Shown here: positions 11,401 to 19,557 of the stretch, piece by piece
Position numbering within the stretch: position 1 is the stretch's first letter
Layout of the letters: every line of letters begins with the position of its first letter
From: Adiantum capillus-veneris
Lineage: Eukaryota > Streptophyta > Polypodiopsida > Polypodiales > Pteridaceae
Length of the DNA stretch: 64,000 nucleotides
Assembly: GCA_014529385.2 (NCBI GenBank)
Contig: CM043944.1
Span: 80,322,384 to 80,386,383 of the forward strand
Direction of reading: 5' to 3'
Translations under genes and position numbers: made by a program
The notes under the pieces: model-generated
Seen by the model: only the letters and a program-made list of their open reading frames with translations
Databases searched by the model: none
Told to the model about the DNA's origin: nothing

Positions 11401-12134
11401 TTGCCCGCAACTCTTTCAAGCACATGTTCTGAATATGGCAAGGGATAATGATCTCTCCTAGTGGCTGCATTAACTTTCTTGAGATCCACGCACACTCTTA
11501 GTTTCCCATTCTTTTTTGGCACAATGACTATTGGAGAAACCCATTCTGAGTGCTCAATAGGGTATATGAATCGACATTGGATAAGTTTTTCAATCTCCTC
11601 TTGTACAATTTTGGCGTACTTAGGATTCATTGGATAGGGTCGTTGCTGGACGGGTTTAGCACTGTTGATCATGGCAATTGTATGTTGCACCACAGAAGGT
11701 GGAACGCCCTTCATGTCATGATATGTCCAAGCAAAGATATCCTTGTATTCCTTGAGGAGCTCCTTAAGTATAGCCTCTTCAGTTTCGGTAAGGTCTTGAG
11801 CAATAAAGACTGGTTTAGACTCCTCACCTGGTTCTGCTAGTTCTATCTCTTTAACTACCGCTGGACCATCATAGACTCCATTGCTTCCATTGGTAGGTAT
11901 TCGTTGGGCTTTGGCATACACAACCTTTCGCTCCCCCGTGGTATAAGATTTAAAATGTTCAGGAGCCGTATGTAAGTTAGCAGCCTCGTGTCCTGACGGA
12001 GACCTTTCTTTTAGTTCTGCCTCCTTTTGTTGTTGTGCTAACTCTCGGTTTTGGCGTCTTCTTATAGTTCGACTCAATTTTGGCTCTGTAACCTCCAATT
12101 GAGCGAGGTCAATGGGTCGCGGGCTGCACCACAT
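8448..12134 (-). CDS. pol: gypsy pol: RT, RNase H, integrase, second retropepsin-like domain
   Basis: An open frame of 1,228 codons that is really the middle of a longer polyprotein, so its ATG is internal. RT spans roughly residues 165-340, with SFLDGYSSY and the catalytic FLDD near 312-321. RNase H follows (HIDASN near 452, YVDHQALL). The integrase zinc domain HHCC is at about 665-708 and the DDE core comprises GLDFVGP near 735, VSDNGTHF near 792 and QAESTNK near 830. A GKGPYRV (GPY/F-type) module comes next. After a basic coiled stretch, residues about 1085-1180 form a second aspartic-protease-like domain, with LLDTGAKHNLLS (DTG near 1098) and a later LGRTWM. The frame ends at a TGA that probably arose by mutation. 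No chromodomain is present. Confidence 0.95.
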   Translation of the reverse strand: MWCSPRPIDLAQLEVTEPKLSRTIRRRQNRELAQQQKEAELKERSPSGHEAANLHTAPEHFKSYTTGERKVVYAKAQRIPTNGSNGVYDGPAVVKEIELAEPGEESKPVFIAQDLTETEEAILKELLKEYKDIFAWTYHDMKGVPPSVVQHTIAMINSAKPVQQRPYPMNPKYAKIVQEEIEKLIQCRFIYPIEHSEWVSPIVIVPKKNGKLRVCVDLKKVNAATRRDHYPLPYSEHVLERVAGKEAYSFLDGYSSYNQITIALEDQAKTAFITEFGVFAFRVMAFGLTNAPATFQRLINTAFKEFLREFCEAFLDDLCVYSSWEKHLLYLRKIFERCRFYRISLNPFKCQFWVKHGVILGHIVSKNGISTDESKIKSIADLPPPTNYKGVQRFIGHVGYYRRFILNFAEIARPLYNLLIEFHWTEECHQSYELLKKALTSAPILRTPDWNVPFHVHIDASNCAIGCVLTQPGEHKLDYPISFASRQLNDAEMNYTTTEREGLAMIYAVTKFRYYLLATKFVFYVDHQALLYLVNKSCSTGRITRWLLILLEFDFTAVVRPGRKHVMADHLSRIPNGEAPTGVDDELPDTPLFIVETMPEWSEKIVNFLVNGFPPKELRKDIAQKLIKECEPYCLLAGTLYKRGKDVLRRYACEDEYLYILQEAHMGVAGGHFSGNLTARKILQSGYWWPTLFKDASLFAKGCDECQSFNKPQRRDRMPLHPVKVTQPFEKWGLDFVGPISPAARNTQSRYIIVATDYVTKWAEAKATQKRDAKTTAKFLFENIITRFGCPFELVSDNGTHFINEVNKELTSNFMISHHKSTPYYPQSNGQAESTNKTLISILTKTVEAHRTDWDLKLTSALWAYRTAYKVAINCTPFKMVYVQEAVMPWEFVIPSLRVASQEGWDGNPLVERLYILERLDEERQLAVRNALVEKDRRKKWFDSHLKDKDIKVGDKVLMYGVRNEKKKLKYAGKGPYRVCEITPQGTIRVETLDGVETIGFLNGSKFKRYYDPLSHEELQAIHQKKASKEQAELKKIQARVEARERQQRLRRQREANLGITQVFFEDTDDDSLESEPPLRYPIELNSPYGKVLYNALLDTGAKHNLLSYGFWCQLGKPTLSPSTMQVKGINKKKTAIPGVLQTPVVYDNGSIVQRFLVMPAGAMEGNVNLGRTWMLETKCTIDWDTVSVTTRPPTLTPIIQAKSPTLQTIAKLKDFQHSQAKVVNSSL

Positions 12135-12173
12135 GACACTCTGGAGATGTTCACCCCAATTTTCTACTAGTTT

Positions 12174-12757
12174 TCAATGAGCATCACATGCCCCTAGATA
12201 GCTAAGCCATTCTGTAGTAGATCTTTCCTTGTTTATCCTAGCTCTCACATTTGCTCGATATCGTCGTCTCTTATATGACCTTTGTTTCTTGTTAAGGTTT
12301 TGATTTTGGTAAATGTTTGAACTCGACTCGCTTGATAGGTCTTTGCTTGTATCTTCTTCACTCTCATATAAATTACCATAGATGGTCGTACTAGACCTTG
12401 AGTGTTCAGTTTCTATACTTGGCTCACTCGATGTTTCCTCAGGTTCTGAATCCATTTCTCCTTGAGATTCCGTTTCTGATGTGTATTGTCCTGAAGCCTT
12501 TGAGGAATCATCGGCTTCACTCTCAGGTAGGTGTGCCTCTTTCTTATCATCGGATGTTACATGCGCTACACCTAACATGTTTACTGGTGCAATGTGTGGT
12601 ATCTCTTCCCCATCTGGTGTTACCCAGGTTTTTCCTCTAGCTCCCCATGTATCTATAGTTGCCGCTAGGTGTACCCAATCGACATTGTCTGACTCAGCCA
12701 TTCCGGGTAGGATATCCATATAAGGAGAGTTCTCCCCAATATCCGTGTCTTCGTTAC
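12174..12757 (-). CDS. gypsy polyprotein linker between protease 1 and RT
   Basis: Acidic, Ser/Glu-rich linker ending in a basic KKQRSYKRRRY patch and GACDAH. It is followed by TGA (12176-12174), where the older copy has CGT (Arg) at 27714-27716; the younger copy presumably had CGA before C-to-T change. The next 13 codons lead in frame into pol at 12134. In the ancestor this segment was continuous with protease 1: removing the 2.2-kb insertion with one copy of its ACGT duplication restores the frame exactly (codon TGT built from 14967 and 12757-12756). Confidence 0.8.
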
Positions 12758-12779
12758 ACGTTGTCGTGTTGTGACACGT

Positions 12780-13586
12780 ACATAGTGGGAACGCATGCTA
12801 CAAGAGTTATCTTGTAATTTTTTAGATACATAATTATCTTTTCTATAATGTACATATGAATATTTAAGTATAATAATAATCCTTCTATCTCATCCTATTA
12901 TTTTTCTCAAGGGTAACCTATTCTTACTTTACCATCAGAAAATACTATGGGAAAAGCATCAATAGCTCCGCCTCTTTAACTTGGGGCAAAAAGCATTGAT
13001 TCTTTATTTCTACTATTTCATTATCATCTCACACCCTAGCTAGATCCTATATCTAGGGTAAAATCCAATATATATATATTCTATGTATTTTTTATACTTT
13101 TCTTATATTTCTTTTTAAATAGCTACTAGGAGAGAATCAAATCCTAGTGGGACACTAGGTGGCATGATTTCAAAGATACACTTATTTTAATGCATTATTG
13201 CAAGCATGATTACAAAACTTTTTCAAGGAGCAATGTCATGCTTTCATATGGCATGAGGTGTCCTTGTGAATTAAATGAAAGTCTAGGCTAAGGAGACCAC
13301 ATGAAGACTTTTGCTGCCATAAATGGACCCTATTTTGATGAATTTTTTACACAAGGTTCCAATCTGAATTGGAAAACGATTTTGAAATGAAAATCGTAGC
13401 TAATGAGCTGAAGTTTTTGCCCATATTTCTACTTTTTTATTTGAAGCCATGGTTGAGGAGATATGATCAAAATACTGGACCCCAGTCTGCCCACATCATG
13501 CAGGGACAGCTCATTTCCAACTTTTCCAATTCCTGTTCACACTGGCTCCTCTCTTCTTGTGTAAACCCTTGGGGGTTCCCTTCACC
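12780..13586 (+). other. 5' part of the inserted element, no gene
   Basis: AT-rich with no credible frame. If the plus-strand TATA box at 13587 is real, this is U3-like upstream sequence. Confidence 0.4.
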
Positions 13587-13595
13587 TATAAAAGG
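13587..13595 (+). promoter_or_regulatory. TATA box of inserted element
   Basis: TATAAAAGG in a GC-richer context, followed by a pyrimidine-rich stretch about 20-30 bp downstream. It points toward the tandem repeat and the two mini-ORFs, so it is a plausible core promoter for plus-strand transcription. Confidence 0.55.
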
Positions 13596-13626
13596 GGAAC
13601 TCTTCTTTCTTGGAAGAAACCCAAGA

Positions 13627-13873
13627 ATTCAAGCCATTGATGAGAGGAATTCATGAGGGAGTGAGTAGTAATGCCTAATTGTACTTAGCCATTAACATAA
13701 ACTCAAGCATTCAAGCCATTGATGAGAGGAATTCATGAGGGAGTGAGTAGTAACGCCTAATTGTACTTAGCCATTAACATAAAACTCAAGCATTCAAGCC
13801 ATTGATGAGAGGAATTCTTGAGGGAGTGAGTAGTAATGCCTAATTGTACTTAGCCATTAACATAAGCCCAAGC
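13627..13873 (+). repeat. three tandem copies of an 82-83-bp unit
   Basis: Units start at ATTCAAGCC at 13627, 13709 and 13792 and differ by only a few bases. They lie in the predicted 5' untranslated region between the TATA box and the mini-ORFs. Confidence 0.9.
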
Positions 13874-14099
13874 CTACACTTTCTCCTAGAGGGAGACTAG
13901 CCGTTCTTGCAACAAGCTAACCTTGGAAGATCAACTCTAATCAAAGAAGGTCTTGCACTTGGTCTATCAATCAAAGTGGAATTATCCACTCTTCTTCTCT
14001 CTCCCATCAATAATGGTGCCGAAGGGTTTCAAGTAAGATGTGTTCTACATTGATGTTTTCTTGATTTCTTGTTGTTTTCATTTTTATCTCTAATCCAAC

Positions 14100-14100
<1 letters not shown>

Positions 14101-14145
<45 letters not shown>
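14101..14145. repeat. (TA)n(TG)n microsatellite
   Basis: TA repeats run into TG repeats just upstream of the mini-ORFs. Confidence 0.9.
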
Positions 14146-14147
<2 letters not shown>

Positions 14148-14335
14148 CTAATCTCATCTCCTTAACCAAACCTATCTCTCTCATTCTTAGTAATTCATCC
14201 TCTCTAGGTTCTCTTGCTATAGGTACATCTCTCCCCGCAGTATCCTTATTGCCTACGGGCAAGAATAGGGCTTGGGAGGGAAACTTCTCATCTCTTCACT
14301 TCTCTCATATCTACATTTCTCACATACTATCCTTG

Positions 14336-14554
14336 ATGAATAACCCACATGATGATCATTTCTATCGCTTTCACTCTGTACAATCTATTAGAATTAACGT
14401 ATGGATTAGCCGTAAAATACACTTTCAACAACGTATAGTGTTTCTCTTTGGCCCAGAAAGGCTCAATGAAATACTTCTATCACCGGATCCCATCATACTA
14501 CCTCTCATAGACTATAATTTTTCTTTTGATGTAAGCGTAGTTATCTTGCTATGA
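14336..14554 (+). CDS. mini-ORF A (72 aa), paralogue of mini-ORF B
   Basis: Start chosen at the ATG opening MNNPHDD, because similarity to the next ORF begins with MN and the frame upstream is microsatellite-derived. The shared pattern with ORF B is R.NV.IS.K..FQ..I..LFG..RLN.I..S..P.ILP.I.Y....DV....L. About a third of positions are identical by eye while the DNA is much more diverged. No family is recognised. Its TGA overlaps the ATG of ORF B as ATGA, suggesting coupled translation or an ancient head-to-tail duplication. Confidence 0.5.
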   Translation: MNNPHDDHFYRFHSVQSIRINVWISRKIHFQQRIVFLFGPERLNEILLSPDPIILPLIDYNFSFDVSVVILL

Positions 14555-14763
14555 ACCAAGAGGATTTGTACACACAATTAATCCCAATCACTAGACAAAA
14601 TATCTATATTATGGTAAGCACAAAACTACAATTCCAAAGAACAATTCGTAGCCTATTTGGTGAGCCAAGATTGAATGCCATTAACTCATCCATTAACCCT
14701 TTCATATTACCCATGATACGATATGACCATAGCCTTGATGTTTTCATCTTCGTATTGTTTTGA
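14551..14763 (+). CDS. mini-ORF B (70 aa), paralogue of mini-ORF A
   Basis: Starts MNQEDLYTQL at the ATGA overlap with ORF A and ends DVFIFVLF before TGA. Length matches ORF A within two residues. The conserved centre reads LFGEPRLNAI...FILPMIRYD. The hydrophobic C-terminus could be a short membrane or packing segment. Function is unknown; both ORFs lie inside the inserted TG...CA element. Confidence 0.5.
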   Translation: MNQEDLYTQLIPITRQNIYIMVSTKLQFQRTIRSLFGEPRLNAINSSINPFILPMIRYDHSLDVFIFVLF

Positions 14764-14966
14764 CATTGTCTTTTGCGTTCTTTCTTTGTGTGTGTGTGAA
14801 TGCAAGAGAGAAAGAGTGAGTCTTCTTTGATTGCACTTCTTTCCAAACCCTAGTCTTCATGGCATCTATGGTTTAACTCTTTCATATAGTTTTTGTTGAG
14901 TTCTCTTACAAACTCTCACAGCCATAAGCCCGGTGCTTTCCTGGCAAGACCGCAAATTTCTCGACA

Positions 14967-15939
14967 ACGTGTAACAATACTGTAAAGGAGCTGAGTGAAT
15001 TGTTGTGTCTGATCGATTATCAATGATGAATTTATTTCCTAGAGGATGCGTTAGACCACTTAAAAGATCAACTCGAATGACAGAGTCTTGGAACTGTAAG
15101 TAGACGTGGTTTTTGGACCAGTCATGCACCATTTTTGCTTCCCTCATGAATGGACGCCCTAAGATCATCTCAAATGACATAGGATGCTTGGAAAAATCCA
15201 TAACAATGAAAGTCTGCCTTACCTTGTGTCCCAAGACCTTGATTCTGAGATCCTTTAGAATTCCAATAGGCGTAACAATAGATGCATTAGCCATTTTTAC
15301 CACTACGCTTGTGGCTTCAAGGTGAGGTCGCCCCATAGACTCCCAACAACTCTTTGTCACCATGCTGACTCCCGCACCACCGTCAAGGACCCCCTTTACA
15401 GTTAATCCTTTAGTAGTGATTGGTAGAGTAGCATTAGATTCATCACCTTCAAAGTATTGCCCCAACTTGTTAATGGGTACTTCAATTACAGATTCATGTC
15501 CCGCTAGGTCAGATGGTGGTGCTAAATGTTCCTCATCATTCATTACTGAGTCAGGTTTGTTCATATGTGCAAATTGTGGTAATCCGGCCTGTAATTCTCC
15601 ATTGAGGAAGGCTCGAAGAGCTGAGACTAGCTCGGGGTCTTTATATAGTTTGGACATGATGGTGGTTCTAACTTCTGAAGACATGAAATCCATCAATTTG
15701 GCAACATTTAATGGCATCTTGTGGGACGTAGGACCCTGACAAGAGAATGGTGAAGATGGAATCTCCACTTCCTCAAGGGGGTCGGGCATTCCCTCACCAA
15801 ACATTCTCTCTAGTAGGAAAGGTGTGTGTCCACTTTCAGATGTCCTACCCTCACTCTCTTCCCGAATGATACTAGGTATAGCTAACGGCCTGTAGTTATT
15901 GTGAGGTTGAACTTGTGTGGGGAACACTGTGTCCGACAT
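14967..15939 (-). CDS. gypsy protease domain 1 (retropepsin-like, DGG variant)
   Basis: Follows gag in the same frame after a TAG. The protease spans about residues 150-290. The active-site loop reads VLDGGAGVSMVT (Asp-Gly-Gly instead of Asp-Thr/Ser-Gly). The flap side is KMANASIVTPIG and the second hydrophobic motif is MILGRPFM. DGG variants occur in some plant retroelement proteases, so activity is uncertain. The natural frame runs into the linker at 12757; in this copy it reads about 35 codons into the insertion and stops at 14866. The older copy has lost the catalytic loop. Confidence 0.8.
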
Positions 15940-18900
15940 CTAGATATGTTTGGGTTCAGGTTCTAATGTTCGTTGAGTTTCTTCCACCAAACCCCTCAGT
16001 TGTTGGACTCGTTCAATTTCCACTGTTGGGTTTGGATAGGTTCCAATCTTTCTCTTGCAATCCTCATTTTTTGTCTCTCGTGGCTTATCTTGGGGGTTCG
16101 CAACTGGGTAGTTTAACTTTGAATACTCTTTTGGTGTTCGTCGTAATTCCCTCTCGTGATCCTCCTCACTGGCTTTTTCCTTTGTAGTAACAGTTTTGGT
16201 CTCCGTGGTCTCTATAGAATCTGATTCATCCTCAGGGTCATTCATATACATGGGATCCTCTCCTGTCCCTATGTTAGTCTTTGAACTAGGTTTTGAGCTA
16301 GAAGAATTAAGGGATTTCTTTCTTCGTGTTTTCTTCTTTCTCGCTCGGCCAATGGATGCAGCATCTCTCTCTTCGAGGATGTAATTTTGCTTTTGGAGCA
16401 TCGACCGTGTGAGTGCATTCACTGGTGCTATGTTTATAGTTGGTGGTGTCCCATCAACAATCTCTATTATATTCAATGGTGTGATTTTTGGTGCGTTTGG
16501 ATTGTTAGGACACTGTGCGATCAAATGATCTATGCCACAACGATTACAAGTGAGTATTGGCATTTCCAATGCACTCCCTTGACTTGTTCGCATTAGTGCG
16601 GCATTCTTTTGCATTATAATGGGGCACTCAGCTACTCGATGTGGTCCACCACATTCGTAGCACTGAAGAGGTGGTCTCTTGGTAAAACTATTAATGTTTT
16701 GGCCTCTTGCTGCTAGCGTAGTAGCTTGATATACCGGTTTGATTTGTCCCCAATGGTCTTCCATATAGTACATGGGACACTCCTCAAGCATGTCGACTCC
16801 ATAGGTGATACTAGAGTCTATGTCCTCTTCGCAATCTACATAAGTACTAGATGACTCGCAACCTGTTTGGTTCATAGGTGTAACTCTTGGATGAGGGGGT
16901 TGCGGTCCTAGCACTGGAGGTGGCAACGGTGTGGTTTGGACCACATTTTGGGTTCTAGGGACCATGTGCTGTAATGGCAACTGTTGCTCCATGGGTGGGG
17001 TAGGCATCAATGCAGGAACTCGAGGTGAGTCTGCCCAAGCTATAGGCGGTCTATTTTCCATGATGCGTTTAAGCATTAGGCAATCCTTCGCTTGATGGCC
17101 ATACCTACCACACGCGTTACAAGTCCCGTTAAACTTTACTCTGAAAGTAGGGCATTCACTCGTAGTATGTGGGCCCAAGCAAATTGAGCACCATTGTTGC
17201 TCCCTTCTTGGATACATATGAGTGTTTTGTGGAGCACGATTACCCCTAAGGCTTTCTTGGATGGCCTTTGTGAGATCTGCCAAAGTCATCTCAGATATCG
17301 TTTGCTCTTTCACGATTGGCTTTATCTTCATTGGCTCATGCCCTGATGCTTGCGAGCTACTAGACTTTGGCTCGGCAGACACTCTTTCTCCTGCAATCAT
17401 TAAATTATCCTCCGATTGGATTTCATTCATGGTGACTGCTTCCCAAGTAGTGATACCTCTAATGACTAGGCCATTATAGATACTTTCATGTCGTATTCCC
17501 CTAATGAATCTATCGAGCAATTGGTTGTTGTTGAATCGCTCGTTTGGATTGCATCGAGAATTCAAATTCTTTAGGCGACTAATGAAGTCTCTCATGGATT
17601 CACCTTCTTCTCGTTGGGCTTTCTGGAGCTGAGAGGCTACACCCCAAAGTACTCCCTCTCGTATGTATTCTTTTAAGAACAGTCTCCTAAGAGTAGAGTA
17701 GATCGTTTTCTCTTCTACTCTTAAGGTTCTATACCAATCTCCAGCCTTTCCGCTTAGGGTCAAACTCAAAGCCTTACACTTATGTAGCTCATTGTGCTCT
17801 TCCAAGGAATCGCACACATGTTCAAAGACTTCCATATGCTTTCTAGCATCTCCGTCTCCACTGAATTTCTGTGTGAGCTTAGCTACTTGAACTGCCTCGC
17901 TCCTAGGATCTCTATCAGGTGCACTACGCATGTTTTCTGTAATAGAGCGACCGATAGTTTGAGCAAATGCTGCCAAATCTCCTATTTGAGCAGGTATAAT
18001 GGGTTTATGTGCTCCTGGAACCACATGTGAGATGGGAGTTGGCCTTGGCCTTGGCATACGCGCGGCTCTTGGGTCCCAAATTTTGTATGGTGGCGTACCA
18101 GACGGTGGTCCAAAGTTTACAGGTGTGGCCCTAGGCATAGGGGGTGCCTGATATGGCATGTTATTATTAAATGGAATGGCTCCACCTGTATAAGAGCTTG
18201 GATAATTCCATTGTGGATTGTAAGCTCTTGGAATAATCGGAGGTGTAGGAGCTACATGAGGTTGAGGTACGACAGGTGCACATGATTGATACATACATGT
18301 AGGTATAGTTGGGGGCACTGTGCTACTAGGCATCGGCGCAGTGTTAACAAATGAACTCCATGGTGTACTTCTTGTCATGCTCACCATTGGGATATGCATG
18401 GTAGCCGTAGTGTCATTAAGAGAAAGATGAGCTAGATCTGGGAAGGTAAAGCTGCCACTTGTGGCCTCAGATTGTACTGAGGCTCCTGGCGAAACAACAT
18501 ATGGAGGATCAATGGGGCTCACTGAGGGAGTCTCCATTTGTGATAGGGTTGGTGGGTTGGCCTTTCCCGTATCCAAGAATCTCATTAGGCCTGTTGAAGG
18601 CATGTTGATCCCTGTATTCTGTCTTTCTAACTCGACAATCCTATGGAGGACATCACAGACTTTCTGTTGTTGCTCATCTATGCTAGTAGCACCCGATGTG
18701 GATTGTAGAACATCTAACCAACCCACATGATAGGTGTGTCCTGTGTATCGATGAGTTAAAGCTTCTGCTTGTAGGTCATACTCCCAATTTTCGTTTAGGA
18801 ATATCCCATCTAGGCCTGGCGTGCTGGAGGTTTTCCTTGAAGTGGAAGCATTATTGCTCCCCATAGCTTGCCCCTCCGTGACTGCTACCTTGGGAGCACT

Positions 18901-19506
18901 CGGTTGCTCGGCTGGCATGATTGTTGTCATAGGAGCCTTTGCTTTCAGGGCTCGACTTTGTTCTAGCCTTCGTAGGTTCTCAATTTCCCTCTCCCTTGTT
19001 GCTTGCATATAGCGTTCGATCTCTTGCACTTCGGCAAGACTCCTACCATCGGGTAGTAAAACCTCAAAGGGAGATAGTCCTAAAGGATCAGGAGGTGCAG
19101 TGGATGGAACATTCACATGCACACTCTCAAGAAGCATAGGGTCCATTTTAGGCATGAATGACGAATTTACTTCCCCACTCCCTTCATTTATTTCATTAAC
19201 CGCATGTTCGGAGCGAGTAGCTCTACTAAGGGTCTCTTTTGAGCGGCTAAACACGCTGGACCCAGGCCGTGGGCCCATGGCATGCATGTCTTGACTTGAA
19301 CTATCAAGGTTTGGTGTAGGATACCCCTCCATGACTACGTAGTCAGAGGAAGAATCACTAGACGCGATATGAGGATCTTGGGTCGCGCTACCTTGAGTCC
19401 CGGCCGAAGGTCCAGAACCTAGGGTGGAGGAATAATGGGTGCCCGCGTAAATGGATGCACTACCAATATGCTCGTGCTCTAACACTTGTCCAGAGCGTAG
19501 GTTCAT
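15940..19506 (-). CDS. gag: gypsy Gag with four zinc knuckles
   Basis: The open frame begins at a GTG at 19557; the first ATG (MNLRSGQ) is at 19506 and is the likelier start. A long Pro/Ser/Met-rich N-terminus precedes the retrotransposon Gag domain (about residues 545-695, containing LSLTLSGKAGDWYRTL and FISRLKNLNSRC). Four zinc knuckles follow. One is the usual CX2CX4HX4C (CNACGRYGHQAKDC). Three are CX2CX3HX4C (CSICLGPHTTSEC, CYECGGPHRVAEC, CNRCGIDHLIAQC). The frame ends at TAG (15942-15940), immediately followed in frame by ATG of the protease region. Full length is about 1,190 residues, long for a plant Gag. Confidence 0.92.
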   Translation of the reverse strand: MNLRSGQVLEHEHIGSASIYAGTHYSSTLGSGPSAGTQGSATQDPHIASSDSSSDYVVMEGYPTPNLDSSSQDMHAMGPRPGSSVFSRSKETLSRATRSEHAVNEINEGSGEVNSSFMPKMDPMLLESVHVNVPSTAPPDPLGLSPFEVLLPDGRSLAEVQEIERYMQATREREIENLRRLEQSRALKAKAPMTTIMPAEQPSAPKVAVTEGQAMGSNNASTSRKTSSTPGLDGIFLNENWEYDLQAEALTHRYTGHTYHVGWLDVLQSTSGATSIDEQQQKVCDVLHRIVELERQNTGINMPSTGLMRFLDTGKANPPTLSQMETPSVSPIDPPYVVSPGASVQSEATSGSFTFPDLAHLSLNDTTATMHIPMVSMTRSTPWSSFVNTAPMPSSTVPPTIPTCMYQSCAPVVPQPHVAPTPPIIPRAYNPQWNYPSSYTGGAIPFNNNMPYQAPPMPRATPVNFGPPSGTPPYKIWDPRAARMPRPRPTPISHVVPGAHKPIIPAQIGDLAAFAQTIGRSITENMRSAPDRDPRSEAVQVAKLTQKFSGDGDARKHMEVFEHVCDSLEEHNELHKCKALSLTLSGKAGDWYRTLRVEEKTIYSTLRRLFLKEYIREGVLWGVASQLQKAQREEGESMRDFISRLKNLNSRCNPNERFNNNQLLDRFIRGIRHESIYNGLVIRGITTWEAVTMNEIQSEDNLMIAGERVSAEPKSSSSQASGHEPMKIKPIVKEQTISEMTLADLTKAIQESLRGNRAPQNTHMYPRREQQWCSICLGPHTTSECPTFRVKFNGTCNACGRYGHQAKDCLMLKRIMENRPPIAWADSPRVPALMPTPPMEQQLPLQHMVPRTQNVVQTTPLPPPVLGPQPPHPRVTPMNQTGCESSSTYVDCEEDIDSSITYGVDMLEECPMYYMEDHWGQIKPVYQATTLAARGQNINSFTKRPPLQCYECGGPHRVAECPIIMQKNAALMRTSQGSALEMPILTCNRCGIDHLIAQCPNNPNAPKITPLNIIEIVDGTPPTINIAPVNALTRSMLQKQNYILEERDAASIGRARKKKTRRKKSLNSSSSKPSSKTNIGTGEDPMYMNDPEDESDSIETTETKTVTTKEKASEEDHERELRRTPKEYSKLNYPVANPQDKPRETKNEDCKRKIGTYPNPTVEIERVQQLRGLVEETQRTLEPEPKHI

Positions 19507-19557
19507 ATGACTTGGATCCCCTAGAAGTGTCAGTGAGGGCCCGTGAAGGCTGCTCAC

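Larger units (their letters stand above)
12762..14966. mobile_element. 2.2-kb TG...CA insertion with 4-bp duplication ACGT
   Basis: The insert interrupts the gypsy protease/RT linker. It begins TGTCGTGTTG and ends CTCGACA, flanked by ACGT on both sides (12758-12761 and 14967-14970). The empty site, deduced from the gypsy frame and the older copy near 26365-26375, is a 14-bp palindrome, GTTACACG plus TGTAAC. TG...CA ends and a short duplication fit an LTR-type element, perhaps a solo long LTR or a non-autonomous element. I see no internal direct LTR pair. On the plus strand it holds a TATA box, an 82-bp triplicate and two mini-ORFs. Confidence 0.75.

Noticed and set aside
9112-11840. Plus-strand ORFs opposite the gypsy pol
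   Set aside because: They are antisense shadows of the conserved RT/integrase frame.
12761-14967. 2.2-kb insert as a DNA transposon with TTGTCG/CGACAA inverted ends and 2-bp CG duplication
   Set aside because: The same junctions are explained better by TG...CA ends with a 4-bp ACGT duplication; the inverted match is only 6 bp and partly arises from the palindromic target.
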